Below, one piece after another: positions 6,895 through 14,138 of a DNA stretch of 18,735 nt; the first letter of the stretch is position 1, and every line of letters starts with the position of its first letter. The notes beneath the pieces were generated by a model that worked only from the letters and a program-made list of their open reading frames with translations, ran no database searches and was not told the origin of the DNA. The position numbers were made by a program, and so were the translations under genes. Source of the stretch: an uncultured Eubacteriales bacterium (GTDB taxonomy: Bacteria; Bacillota; Clostridia; Oscillospirales; Acutalibacteraceae); assembly GCA_934454125.1 (NCBI GenBank), contig CAKSFA010000013.1, positions 1 to 18,735 of the forward strand, written 5' to 3'.

Positions 6895-7698
6895 TTATGC
6901 CTGCTCTTCTATCGCTGCCAGATAGAATTCGCCCCGCAGTGTATCGACCAGGAGCTTGTAGTTGTAGCGTTTTGGGCCGCTCTCTACCAGGACAGTGACT
7001 GCGCCGTTTTCATCGGAAACGCTTTTGATTTGCGAGGCGCTTGCTGCGCTGCTTTGCGGCAGGACGCGATAGGTATCATCTGCTGGCTCATAGACAAAAA
7101 ATGTGCTGTTTTGTGGCGTTTTATAAGGCAAATGGTAGCTGCTGCCAAACAGCTCGCTACATGCGGTTTCTACGTCTTTTGCGGGCACGGTGAGACGCCC
7201 TTGTTCATCTGTTGTGCGGTATTGTGCGCCATTTTTTTGCACTGCGCGCCATACTGCCGCTTGCAGCGTCATCTCGGCACTGGCTTGTTCAGGGAAAGCA
7301 AAGGGCTGTGGCTCTTGCAGCAGAACCGGCAGCAAAAACGCGCTGAGCTGCTCTGCACTTTGCACAGACCGCACACTGCCAAACATACAAAAACAAACCA
7401 CCCCTGCAAATGCTGCCAGAAGCAGGCATACGGCCGAAAATGTTCCACCCCGTCTCTGTTTATCAGAAGCGCCGGAATCTGCCTCCTGCGGCTTTTTTGG
7501 ATAAAACAGCGGCGATGGTTGGTTATTTCGCTTCCACAGCACCACACCCTCCGGCTCGTCCGGCGGGTCGGGAGTCTCTGACTCTACGGTAACATGGATG
7601 GTGGGGGCTGGCGGAGGGGCATTGCTGTAAAGCTCTGTGCGGTAGTCACAGGTGAACTCGGCTTGCCTAGGTGGTTGCGGTGTGAATTCGTCTTGCAT
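6895..7698 (-). CDS. Single-pass membrane protein of unknown function
   Basis: This 267-residue protein has an AAAGGA site 9 nt before the ATG. Residues 1-85 are hydrophilic and proline-rich (TPDPPDEPEG, APPPAPT) and end in a basic patch KQRRGG. Residues 86-106 form one transmembrane helix, and 107-267 form an extracytoplasmic domain (positive-inside orientation) of mixed alpha/beta look. I recognise no family. It stands alone between the proBA terminator and the convergent trio, so it is probably a one-gene transcript. TATATA at the 3' edge of the proBA terminator might serve as its -10, but no -35 is convincing. Confidence 0.75.
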   Translation of the reverse strand: MQDEFTPQPPRQAEFTCDYRTELYSNAPPPAPTIHVTVESETPDPPDEPEGVVLWKRNNQPSPLFYPKKPQEADSGASDKQRRGGTFSAVCLLLAAFAGVVCFCMFGSVRSVQSAEQLSAFLLPVLLQEPQPFAFPEQASAEMTLQAAVWRAVQKNGAQYRTTDEQGRLTVPAKDVETACSELFGSSYHLPYKTPQNSTFFVYEPADDTYRVLPQSSAASASQIKSVSDENGAVTVLVESGPKRYNYKLLVDTLRGEFYLAAIEEQA

Positions 7699-7745
7699 TT
7701 GTCCAGATCCTTTCTGCTGGTGATATCTGCTTGTTTATATATAAG

Positions 7746-7806
7746 TGCAAAAACGCCTCGGCAGAACTCCTTTTTACAAAAAGAAGATTATTGCCGAAGC
7801 GTTTTA
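7746..7806 (-). terminator. Terminator of the proBA operon
   Basis: A 12-bp stem (AACGCTTCGGCA with TGCCGAGGCGTT on the minus strand, one G-T pair; arms 7792-7803 and 7752-7763) is closed by a loop that itself holds TTTTTGTAAAAA. TTTTTGC follows. It lies about 20 bp after the proA stop. Confidence 0.8.
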
Positions 7807-7822
7807 TCATAAGAACTGGATT

Positions 7823-9067
7823 TTATGCACGAATCTGGCCGTTGCCATTGATGATAAATTTTACCGAGGTAAGTTGTTCGATGCCCATGGGACCGCGGGC
7901 ATGCAATTTTTGCGTGGAAATGCCGATTTCTGCACCCAAGCCGAACATGCCGCCGTCGGTAAAGCGTGTGGAAGCATTGACATATACGGCTGCAACATCG
8001 ATTTGCCGGGTGAATTGCATGGCATTTTGATAACTTTCTGTTACAATACACTCGCTGTGCCCTGTGGTGTAGCGCATGATGTGCGCTATGGCCTGGTCGA
8101 GATCTTCAACCACGCGCATGGCAATGGCATAGCCCGAGTATTCTGTCTCCCAGTCTTGCTCAGAGGCGGGCACAGCCTGCGGTAAAATTGCACATACCTG
8201 CGCACAGCCGTGAATTTGCACCTGTTTTTCTGCAAGGCGCTGTGCGATGACCGGCAGAGCCTGCTGCGCGATGGCCTTGTGCACCAGCACCGTTTCAATG
8301 GCATTGCAGACAGATGGACGCGAGGTTTTGGCATTGAATACGATCTCTGCTGCCATGGTGATGTTTGCGCTTTCGTCTACAAAGACATGGCAGTTGCCTG
8401 CGCCGGTTTCAATGACCGGCACTTTGGCCTGCTCGACCACTGCCTTGATCAAACCTGCTCCGCCGCGGGGAATCAATACGTCTAAATAGCCGGTCAACCG
8501 CATTAGTTCGGCTGCACTTTCGCGCTCTGTATTTTGCACGAGTTGGATGCAGTCTTTGGGTAGACCTGCACGCTCTACAGCATTGCGCATGAGCTCTGCA
8601 AGGCACTGATTGGAGCGAAAGGCCTCTTTGCCACCACGCAAAATAACGGCGTTTCCCGCTTTTAGACACAGTACCGCTGCATCGACGGTAACGTTTGGAC
8701 GTGCCTCATAAATCATACCGATTACACCCAGCGGAACGCGTATTTTTTCGATTTTCAGCCCGTTTTCCTGCACCATGCCATCCAGAACAGTACCGATCGG
8801 ATCTTTTTGTGCCAAGACGGCTTCTACCCCCTGTGCCATGCCGGCAATGCGCTGCGATGTCAGGGTCAATCGGTCCAGCATGGCAGCGCTCATGCCGCTC
8901 TCCTTGGCTTTTTGCACATCTTGTGCATTGGCTGCTAGGATTTCTGCTTCGCTGCTGCGCAGAGCTGTTGCAATCTCGGAAAGTGCTTTATTTTTTAGCC
9001 CTGCGGCAAATGCAAGCTTGTGTGCCACTGTTTTGGCACGTGCGCCCATTTGTTCTAACTCGGTCAC
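7823..9067 (-). CDS. proA: Gamma-glutamyl phosphate reductase (ProA)
   Basis: This 414-residue protein catalyses the NADPH-dependent reduction of glutamyl 5-phosphate to glutamate 5-semialdehyde, the second step of proline synthesis in the cytoplasm. Family signatures include VPLGVIGMIYEARPNVT (111-127), the catalytic cysteine in SVCNAIET (Cys254), VPVIETGAGNCHVFVD, and the C-terminal HARGPMGIEQLTS. Length is typical. The GTG at 9067 is chosen because AGGGGGA lies about 7 nt upstream; the next in-frame start is ATG 9049. It follows proB by 26 bp and is certainly co-transcribed. The next enzyme, ProC, is not in the window. Confidence 0.96.
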   Translation of the reverse strand: MTELEQMGARAKTVAHKLAFAAGLKNKALSEIATALRSSEAEILAANAQDVQKAKESGMSAAMLDRLTLTSQRIAGMAQGVEAVLAQKDPIGTVLDGMVQENGLKIEKIRVPLGVIGMIYEARPNVTVDAAVLCLKAGNAVILRGGKEAFRSNQCLAELMRNAVERAGLPKDCIQLVQNTERESAAELMRLTGYLDVLIPRGGAGLIKAVVEQAKVPVIETGAGNCHVFVDESANITMAAEIVFNAKTSRPSVCNAIETVLVHKAIAQQALPVIAQRLAEKQVQIHGCAQVCAILPQAVPASEQDWETEYSGYAIAMRVVEDLDQAIAHIMRYTTGHSECIVTESYQNAMQFTRQIDVAAVYVNASTRFTDGGMFGLGAEIGISTQKLHARGPMGIEQLTSVKFIINGNGQIRA

Positions 9068-9093
9068 AATATTATCCCCCTACTCTCACCTGA

Positions 9094-9879
9094 TTATGTT
9101 GCATCGAATAACGTACCGACTGCTTCGCCCTCCAGCAAACGGTACAGCTCTTGCGGCCTGGCGCCGTTCATGACGCAGCAATCGATACCTGCATCATTGG
9201 CAATTTGTGCGGCTTTGACCTTGGTTGCCATACCTCCGGTGCCGCGGTTGGTGCCGGCCGCTCCTGCCAGCGCCTTTATTTCCGGGGTAATCTTTTCTAC
9301 CCGTGGAATCAGTTTTGCCTGCGGATTTTCTCTGGGATTTGCATCGTATAGACCGTCAATATCGCTGAGTATGACGAGTAGATCGGCTTCGAGCAACACC
9401 GCTACCACCGCTGAGAGTGTATCATTATCGCCAATTTGCAGGCCATCAAGTTCATCGACCCCAACGGTGTCGTTCTCATTGACGATTGGGATGATTTTCA
9501 TATTCAGCAACTCGCGAAAGGTGTTCTGGACATTTTTTCGACTGGTTTCATCTGCGATATCAATGGCATTGAGCAATACCTGCGCTACCATACAGTCGTA
9601 CTCACCAAAGAGTTTATCGTACATGAACATCAGCTCGCACTGACCCACGGCGGCAAGCGCCTGCCTTTTTGCAATCTCTTCCGGACGGCTTTGCAGACCC
9701 AGTTTTCCAATTCCGACACCGATGGCTCCGGACGAGACCAGCACCACCTCGAAACCAGCATTGTGCAAATCGCTGAGCACACGGCACAGCGCTTCACTAT
9801 TTTTTAAATTGAGTTTTCCGTTTTCATACGTCAGGGTGGAGGTGCCCACCTTGACCACGATGCGTTTTGCCTTTGCCAC
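9094..9879 (-). CDS. proB: Glutamate 5-kinase (ProB), short form without PUA domain
   Basis: This 261-residue protein phosphorylates glutamate with ATP, the first and usually feedback-regulated step of proline synthesis. It is an amino-acid-kinase fold with VVKVGTSTLT (8-17), VLVSSGAIGVG, VNENDTVG, a nucleotide-binding segment near ILSDIDGLYDANP, and NRGTGGMATKVKAA. It ends after the kinase domain, so it lacks the C-terminal PUA domain of the E. coli enzyme; this short form is common. The start is GTG 9879, with AAGGGGAG 8 nt upstream. Confidence 0.95.
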   Translation of the reverse strand: MAKAKRIVVKVGTSTLTYENGKLNLKNSEALCRVLSDLHNAGFEVVLVSSGAIGVGIGKLGLQSRPEEIAKRQALAAVGQCELMFMYDKLFGEYDCMVAQVLLNAIDIADETSRKNVQNTFRELLNMKIIPIVNENDTVGVDELDGLQIGDNDTLSAVVAVLLEADLLVILSDIDGLYDANPRENPQAKLIPRVEKITPEIKALAGAAGTNRGTGGMATKVKAAQIANDAGIDCCVMNGARPQELYRLLEGEAVGTLFDAT

Positions 9880-9912
9880 GCCGTTGCTCCCCTTTGCGGT
9901 TCTATTATTGCC

Positions 9913-9921
9913 ATTATAGCA
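9913..9921 (-). promoter_or_regulatory. Extended -10 promoter of proBA
   Basis: On the minus strand TGCTATAAT is a perfect extended -10 element. There is no good -35, as is usual for this class. Transcription would start near 9906, about 27 nt before the proB GTG. Confidence 0.55.
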
Positions 9922-9972
9922 CAGTCTGTTTGAAAAGCACAGCTGTTTCTCAAATTTTGCACAATGGAATAC

Positions 9973-9998
9973 AAAAAACAGGCAGTGCTCCTGCCTGT
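9973..9998 (-). terminator. Terminator of pdxS
   Basis: A perfect 8-bp stem (ACAGGCAG / CTGCCTGT, loop of 5 nt) is followed on the minus strand by TTTTTT. It begins 25 bp after the pdxS stop and separates pdxS from proBA. Confidence 0.88.
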
Positions 9999-10023
9999 TT
10001 TGATATGGTTTTGCTTGAATGAC

Positions 10024-10911
10024 TTACCAGCCGCGACCTGCATACAACTGTTCCTGCGGAATCTCGGAAATTTCAAGACCGCGCATGGCTTCTCCCAGAC
10101 CGGCGCTGACTTCTGCCAGAATCTCTGGGTTTTGATAGTTGGCGGTTGCTGTTACGATGGCTTTTGCGCGTTTTTCGGGATTCTCTGAGGTGAAGATGCC
10201 GGAACCAACAAACACACCCTCGCTGCCCAGATGCATCATCAATGCTGCATCTGCCGGAGTGGCAACGCCGCCTGCTGCAAAGTTGACCACCGGCAGCTTA
10301 CCGTTTTGCGCCACATATACAACCAGATCATACGGTGCATCGTTTTCTTTTGCAAAGGTCATCAGCTCTTCTGCAGGCATATTTTGCAAACGGCGGATTG
10401 CAGACATCATAGTGCGCATATGACGCACTGCTTCAACGATATTACCTGTACCGGCCTCACCTTTGGTGCGAATCATGCATGCGCCTTCGCCAATTCTGCG
10501 CAGCGCTTCGCCGATATTTCTGGCACCGCAGACAAACGGCGTATGAAAGGCAAATTTATCCAGATGATACAAGTCATCAGCTGGTGTGAGCACTTCGCTT
10601 TCATCGATGTAGTCAATGTTTAGCGCCTCTAAAATCTGTGCTTCTGCAATATGGCCGATGCGAGCCTTTGCCATAACCGGAATATCAACTGCCTGCTGGA
10701 TCTCACGGATCATTTTGGGATCGCTCATGCGGGCAACGCCGCCCTGCTTGCGGATCTGCGATGGTACACGCTCTAATGCCATAACTGCAACCGCGCCCGC
10801 TTTTTGGGCAATTTCTGCTTCTTTTGCATTGGTAACGTCCATAATGACGCCGCCCTTGAACGATTCTGTGAGTTTGATATTTTTTTCTAAATGCTTGAGT
10901 TCCTGTGCCAT
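10024..10911 (-). CDS. pdxS: Pyridoxal 5'-phosphate synthase subunit PdxS
   Basis: This 295-residue protein builds pyridoxal phosphate from ribose 5-phosphate, glyceraldehyde 3-phosphate and ammonia in the DXP-independent pathway. It normally forms a dodecamer with the glutaminase PdxT. The family hallmarks are all present: VIMDVTN (Asp25), ALERVP, VMAKARIGH with the Schiff-base lysine Lys82, the second active lysine Lys150 in RTKGEAGTGN, and the VNFAAGGVATP and GSEGVFVGSGIF phosphate loops. The ATG has AAAGGGAG 9 nt upstream. A terminator follows directly, so pdxT is not in this operon. It is divergent from a PdxR-like regulator, the usual arrangement for control of PLP synthesis. Confidence 0.97.
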   Translation of the reverse strand: MAQELKHLEKNIKLTESFKGGVIMDVTNAKEAEIAQKAGAVAVMALERVPSQIRKQGGVARMSDPKMIREIQQAVDIPVMAKARIGHIAEAQILEALNIDYIDESEVLTPADDLYHLDKFAFHTPFVCGARNIGEALRRIGEGACMIRTKGEAGTGNIVEAVRHMRTMMSAIRRLQNMPAEELMTFAKENDAPYDLVVYVAQNGKLPVVNFAAGGVATPADAALMMHLGSEGVFVGSGIFTSENPEKRAKAIVTATANYQNPEILAEVSAGLGEAMRGLEISEIPQEQLYAGRGW

Positions 10912-10933
10912 AGTACTTACTCCCTTTCTCTGC

Positions 10934-10962
10934 TTGCATATTTGATTGGAATTGAGTATGAT
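10934..10962 (+). promoter_or_regulatory. Promoter of the PdxR-like regulator gene
   Basis: On the plus strand TTGCAT (10934-10939) and TATGAT (10957-10962) are 17 bp apart, with a start expected near 10969. It overlaps face-to-face with the pdxS promoter. Confidence 0.5.
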
Positions 10963-10989
10963 TATAAAAGAAAACTGGCTCTATTTAAA
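10961..10989 (-). promoter_or_regulatory. Promoter of pdxS
   Basis: On the minus strand TATAAT (10961-10966) lies 17 bp from a weak -35, TTTAAA (10984-10989). The weak -35 is the centre of the palindrome at 10973-10998, which suggests regulator-dependent activity. Confidence 0.5.
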
Positions 10990-10998
10990 TAGTCAGTT
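10973..10998. promoter_or_regulatory. Palindromic candidate operator for the PdxR-like regulator
   Basis: A perfect 12-bp palindrome CTATTTAAATAG (10981-10992) is flanked by AACTG (10973-10977) and CAGTT (10994-10998), forming an interrupted 26-bp dyad. It covers the pdxS -35 and lies just downstream of the expected start of the regulator gene, so one bound protein could act on both genes. Confidence 0.5.
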
Positions 10999-11036
10999 TA
11001 AGTATTTTTAACGGTATCAGATAGAAAGAGGGACGC

Positions 11037-12428
11037 ATGGAACGAACAAAACCGGAACCATTGTATTATCGCCTGTATCGCCGCTTGGTGTGCGATATTC
11101 AGCAGGGCGTGTATAAAGAAAATGAAAAACTGCCTTCAAAACGGGTATGTGCCGATGATTTGGGGATAAGTCAGAACACCGTGGACGCAGCGTATCAGAT
11201 GCTTGCAACAGAAGGGTATGTGCGTGCACTGCCACGTAGCGGTTTTTATGTAAATGCATGGCAGCCACCCATTGCTGCAACACCAACACAGCCGATTTCG
11301 ATGGCTGCGCAAAAACTGCCGGAGCAGCAAACGTGTCGCTTTCAATTAACGCCGGATGCGGTGGATGTAGACACCTTTCCTTATGCGACCTGGGCGAAGC
11401 TCTCAAAAGAGATTATGTATGCTCAGCCGGAGCTGGCGCATCTGGGGCACCGACAGGGTGACCTGTGCCTGCGGCAGGCGATTTGTGATTATTTGCATAA
11501 ATACAGGGGTGTTACCTGCGCAGCCGAACAAGTGATTGTTGGAGCGGGTATGGAGTATCTGATCATGCTGCTGCACGTTTTGTTTGACTTTGACAGTGTG
11601 CTTGCCATGGAGAACCCTGGCTATCCAAAGGTGCAGCAAATTATGCGCAACTGCGGTAGAACCGTATTGCCCATACCGGTAACAGACGCAGGAATCTCTG
11701 TGGAAGCGCTGCACAAAACGAACGCAGCGCTGGTGTATATTACGCCTGCGCACCAGTTCCCCACTGGTGTAGTGATGCCGGTTGGCCGGCGCATGGAGCT
11801 GCTACACTGGGCCAACGCACGCCCAGAACGCTTTATCATTGAAGATGATTATGACAGCAAGCTGACCTACGCAGGTAAGCCGATTCCCGCGTTGCAAGGG
11901 CTGGACAGCAATGGTAAAGTGGTTTATATCGGAACATTTTCGCGCAGCATTGCACCGTCTGTGCGGATTGCATACCTTGTGCTGCCGCCGGCGTTGCTGC
12001 AACGGTATCACGACCGCTGTGCGCAATATTCTCCAACTGTTTCGCGATTTGAACAGCACACACTGTTTGCCTTTATGCAGCGAGGGCATTTTGAGCGCTG
12101 CCTGAATCGGAAACGCACAGCATATCGCAAGCGGAGAGACGCACTGGTAAGCGCATTGCGGCATAATCAGCTACATATTTCAGGTGCCAATGCAGGGTTA
12201 CACTGTTTGCTGCACGTGCAAAGTAAACTACCTGAACACACGTTGGTTGAGCGCGCTTTGCAGGCTGGAGTGCGGCTCAATGGAATTGGAGCTTATAACT
12301 GGGCAGAATGGGAAAATTTGCCGCAAACAGTAGTGTTGGGCTTTGCACGTCATACTCCGCCAGAATTGCAGGAAGCGGCAGATTGTTTGCTGAAAGCTTG
12401 GAATTTGAAAAAAAGCGAAGCTGTGTAG
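11037..12428 (+). CDS. pdxR: PdxR-like MocR/GntR transcriptional regulator with aminotransferase-type domain, lacking the PLP lysine
   Basis: This 463-residue protein has a GntR winged helix at residues 8-75 (KLPSKRVCADDLGISQNTV) and a class-I aminotransferase-like domain at about 105-455. Conserved landmarks are TPAHQFPTG (236-244) and IIEDDYDS (267-274, with the aspartates that hold the pyridine ring). The segment YIGTFSRSIAPSVRIAYLVLP (298-317) follows. In MocR proteins this segment normally reads SK, and the lysine binds PLP; here position 303 is arginine (codon CGC, 11943-11945). Divergence from pdxS marks it as the likely regulator of PLP synthesis. The ATG has AGAGGG upstream. Whether it still senses PLP without the Schiff base is open. 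Confidence 0.85.
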   Translation: MERTKPEPLYYRLYRRLVCDIQQGVYKENEKLPSKRVCADDLGISQNTVDAAYQMLATEGYVRALPRSGFYVNAWQPPIAATPTQPISMAAQKLPEQQTCRFQLTPDAVDVDTFPYATWAKLSKEIMYAQPELAHLGHRQGDLCLRQAICDYLHKYRGVTCAAEQVIVGAGMEYLIMLLHVLFDFDSVLAMENPGYPKVQQIMRNCGRTVLPIPVTDAGISVEALHKTNAALVYITPAHQFPTGVVMPVGRRMELLHWANARPERFIIEDDYDSKLTYAGKPIPALQGLDSNGKVVYIGTFSRSIAPSVRIAYLVLPPALLQRYHDRCAQYSPTVSRFEQHTLFAFMQRGHFERCLNRKRTAYRKRRDALVSALRHNQLHISGANAGLHCLLHVQSKLPEHTLVERALQAGVRLNGIGAYNWAEWENLPQTVVLGFARHTPPELQEAADCLLKAWNLKKSEAV

Positions 12429-12438
12429 GCAACTGGTT

Positions 12439-12606
12439 TTAAGACATGTTCATAGTAACAGAAACATGAGAAATGAGACGGGGAGCTGGCCGACTGTGGA
12501 GACGATGCATGGCACCAGTGCTGGAAAGACCGAGAAAACCCGCAGCAACCAGACTTGCAACAAAACAGATGGCGCAGATGAACACAACGAAGGCGCGTTT
12601 TTTCAT
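12439..12606 (-). CDS. 55-residue small membrane or exported peptide
   Basis: ATG 12606 is preceded by AGGGGAGA. The protein begins MKKR, has a hydrophobic segment at residues 5-28 (VVFICAICFVASLVAAGFLG) and then a basic, His/Arg/Pro-containing tail (MHRLHSRPAPRLISH). It may be a single-span membrane peptide or a signal peptide with a 25-residue mature part. It has its own promoter, and its stop is only 10 bp from the convergent stop of the regulator gene. Family unknown. Confidence 0.6.
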   Translation of the reverse strand: MKKRAFVVFICAICFVASLVAAGFLGLSSTGAMHRLHSRPAPRLISHVSVTMNMS

Positions 12607-12654
12607 AGGATCTCCCCTGTCATAAATTTGAAATAAATTCCATTATTTACCATT

Positions 12655-12683
12655 ATTTTACAGGAGGATGTTTCGTTTTGCAA
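12655..12683 (-). promoter_or_regulatory. Promoter of the 55-residue peptide gene
   Basis: On the minus strand TTGCAA (12678-12683), a 17-bp spacer and TAAAAT (12655-12660) predict a start near 12648 and a leader of about 42 nt. The stretch from here to the terminator at 12817 shows no gene. Confidence 0.6.
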
Positions 12684-12816
12684 GTAGTTTTGGCAAATTT
12701 TTATGAATTTGAGAAGAGGCGCGGATTTTCTTACCGTAATCGGATTTGATTTTTGGCAGCCTGCTATGAGATTTTTGTGCTGACCAGTGGCAAAATCGTT
12801 TGATGTTGAAGTACAC

Positions 12817-12863
12817 TGCAAAAAGCCCCCCTGGTGCAACATTAGTACAGGAGGGGCTTTTTT
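12817..12863 (-). terminator. Terminator of the lipoprotein/hydrolase operon
   Basis: AAGCCCCTCCTG pairs with CAGGGGGGCTT (one bulge) across a loop of about 14 nt and is followed by TTTTT on the minus strand. It overlaps the stop codon of the hydrolase gene. A-runs on the other side make it potentially bidirectional. Confidence 0.85.
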
Positions 12864-13401
12864 ATGCATCTTTTAAAATTTGTACACCGTAAACGGTTTG
12901 TAAATAGGTCAAGTCGGCTTCAAACTCCTGCGGTGTGAATGTGCTGACACAGGATTGCAGAATCTGCATAGGATAACCGAGCAGATATGCATCGGCTGCA
13001 GTGTGGCGCACACAGATGTTTGTGTATAAGCCGCAGAGAATCAAAGACCGAATGTTGCGCTGTTGGAGCTGCGTTTGCAGAGAGGTTTGGAAAAAGCCGC
13101 TGTAACTATGTTTTGGCACAACGGTATCACCGGAAGCCGGAGACAGCTCTTGAATAATTTGTGCCCCGGGTGTGCCTGACATAGCATGGGGCGGCCAAAC
13201 GGTGAGCTCATGGTCGGTGGGGGTGTGATTGTCGCAGCAGTAGAATACCGGAACACCCGCGGCACGGGCACTGGAAAGTAACTGCGCAATGTGCGGCACG
13301 ATGGCGCGAGCCTGCGGACAGGATAGCGGACCGTTGACGAAATCTTCCAGCATATCAATGACCAGAACGGCAGTTTTGCCGTTGAGTTGCAGTTGCATCA
13401 T
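12862..13401 (-). CDS. Isochorismatase-family cysteine hydrolase (nicotinamidase-like)
   Basis: This 179-residue cytoplasmic hydrolase has the triad of the family: Asp16 in VLVIDMLEDF, Lys97 in VVPKHSYSGFF and the nucleophile Cys130 in GLYTNICVRHTAADA. The D-H pair in CCDNHTPTDHEL (55-66) resembles the metal-binding segment of nicotinamidases, so deamidation of nicotinamide for NAD salvage is plausible but not proven. AGGAGG lies 5 nt before the first of two consecutive ATG codons. The upstream lipoprotein gene ends 13 bp before it, so they are translationally close and share a terminator. Confidence 0.87.
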   Translation of the reverse strand: MMQLQLNGKTAVLVIDMLEDFVNGPLSCPQARAIVPHIAQLLSSARAAGVPVFYCCDNHTPTDHELTVWPPHAMSGTPGAQIIQELSPASGDTVVPKHSYSGFFQTSLQTQLQQRNIRSLILCGLYTNICVRHTAADAYLLGYPMQILQSCVSTFTPQEFEADLTYLQTVYGVQILKDA

Positions 13402-13414
13402 GTGTTCCTCCTGC

Positions 13415-14065
13415 TCAGCCCTTGCCGCCTTGCCCCTGCTGCTCCCACAGTTGAGGACTGTAGGCCTCTTCTAGAGGAATGGTGACATTGAAATCTGGAA
13501 AAGTCAGTGCGCTGCCGTTCTGCGCGGCATAATAAATTGGAAGCGTCTGGTTGCCCTGATTTTCCGCTGCAAGATTGGCTTGGAATGTCTTTTGAATGCT
13601 ATCAAGAATTGTTTTGGCACGCTGTTTTTGATCGGTCATGCGAAATGCTGGCTTAACGGCGGCAGTGTCATCGGTAAACAGGGCGCTTTGCCCGGAAAAC
13701 CGAATCAGATAGCCACCCCTGCCTGAGGTTGTGATCTCGGAAACTGCGAGATTCCAGCCGGTTTCGTCTTCAATTGCAGAGATGAGTTGTGCGGCTGCTG
13801 GCGCTTGCGCAAAGCTACGGGTGGTTTGTGTGAAGGTGTCATCTGTGCCAATATATAGCGTGGCAGCAACGCCGGTAGTTTGTGATTGTGATGAAGCAGC
13901 AGAAACAGAAGCTGCTGCGGACGATGTTGCCGTGGAGGTGGCAGACGAGGTTTGCGCTGTGGAAGCAGTCTCGGTTTGCTCTGACTGCGATTGCAGAGAG
14001 CAACCAACTGCAGAGGCAGCAAAGACTGCACAAACAGCAGTAAACAGAAACAGTTTTGTTTTCAT
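13415..14065 (-). CDS. Lipoprotein with Ser/Thr/Ala-rich linker, unknown function
   Basis: The 216-residue product has a lipoprotein signal: basic MKTK, a hydrophobic run, and the lipobox AVGC with Cys22. Residues 24-65 are a Ser/Thr/Ala/Gln-rich linker. Residues 68-216 form a folded domain beginning LYIGTDDTF, with ISAIEDETGW and GRGGYLIRFSG. The layout faintly recalls GerMN-type domains, but I cannot support that. It is attached to the outer face of the membrane. The ATG has AAGGGG 9 nt upstream. No promoter is obvious between it and the terminator at 14090, so partial readthrough from the wall-protein gene is possible. Confidence 0.75.
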   Translation of the reverse strand: MKTKLFLFTAVCAVFAASAVGCSLQSQSEQTETASTAQTSSATSTATSSAAASVSAASSQSQTTGVAATLYIGTDDTFTQTTRSFAQAPAAAQLISAIEDETGWNLAVSEITTSGRGGYLIRFSGQSALFTDDTAAVKPAFRMTDQKQRAKTILDSIQKTFQANLAAENQGNQTLPIYYAAQNGSALTFPDFNVTIPLEEAYSPQLWEQQGQGGKG

Positions 14066-14089
14066 AAAATGGAACCCCTTTCTTTGTGG

Positions 14090-14126
14090 AACGAAAAATA
14101 AGCCCCTGTTGCGTGAGGCTTATTTT
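14090..14126. terminator. Terminator of the wall-protein gene
   Basis: A perfect 10-bp stem AAAATAAGCC / GGCTTATTTT (14095-14104 and 14117-14126) with a 12-nt loop is followed by TTTTTC on the minus-strand side. It starts 12 bp after the stop at 14139. Confidence 0.85.
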
Positions 14127-14138
14127 GATTAGAATTTG

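Noticed and set aside
6868..7581. 237-codon plus-strand open frame
   Set aside because: It starts inside the bidirectional terminator, is antisense to the membrane-protein gene with good ribosome site, and has no recognisable features.
12445..12468. Inverted repeat CATGTT...AACATG after the regulator gene as terminator
   Set aside because: Six-base arms, a 12-nt loop and no T-run; it also lies inside the 55-residue peptide gene.
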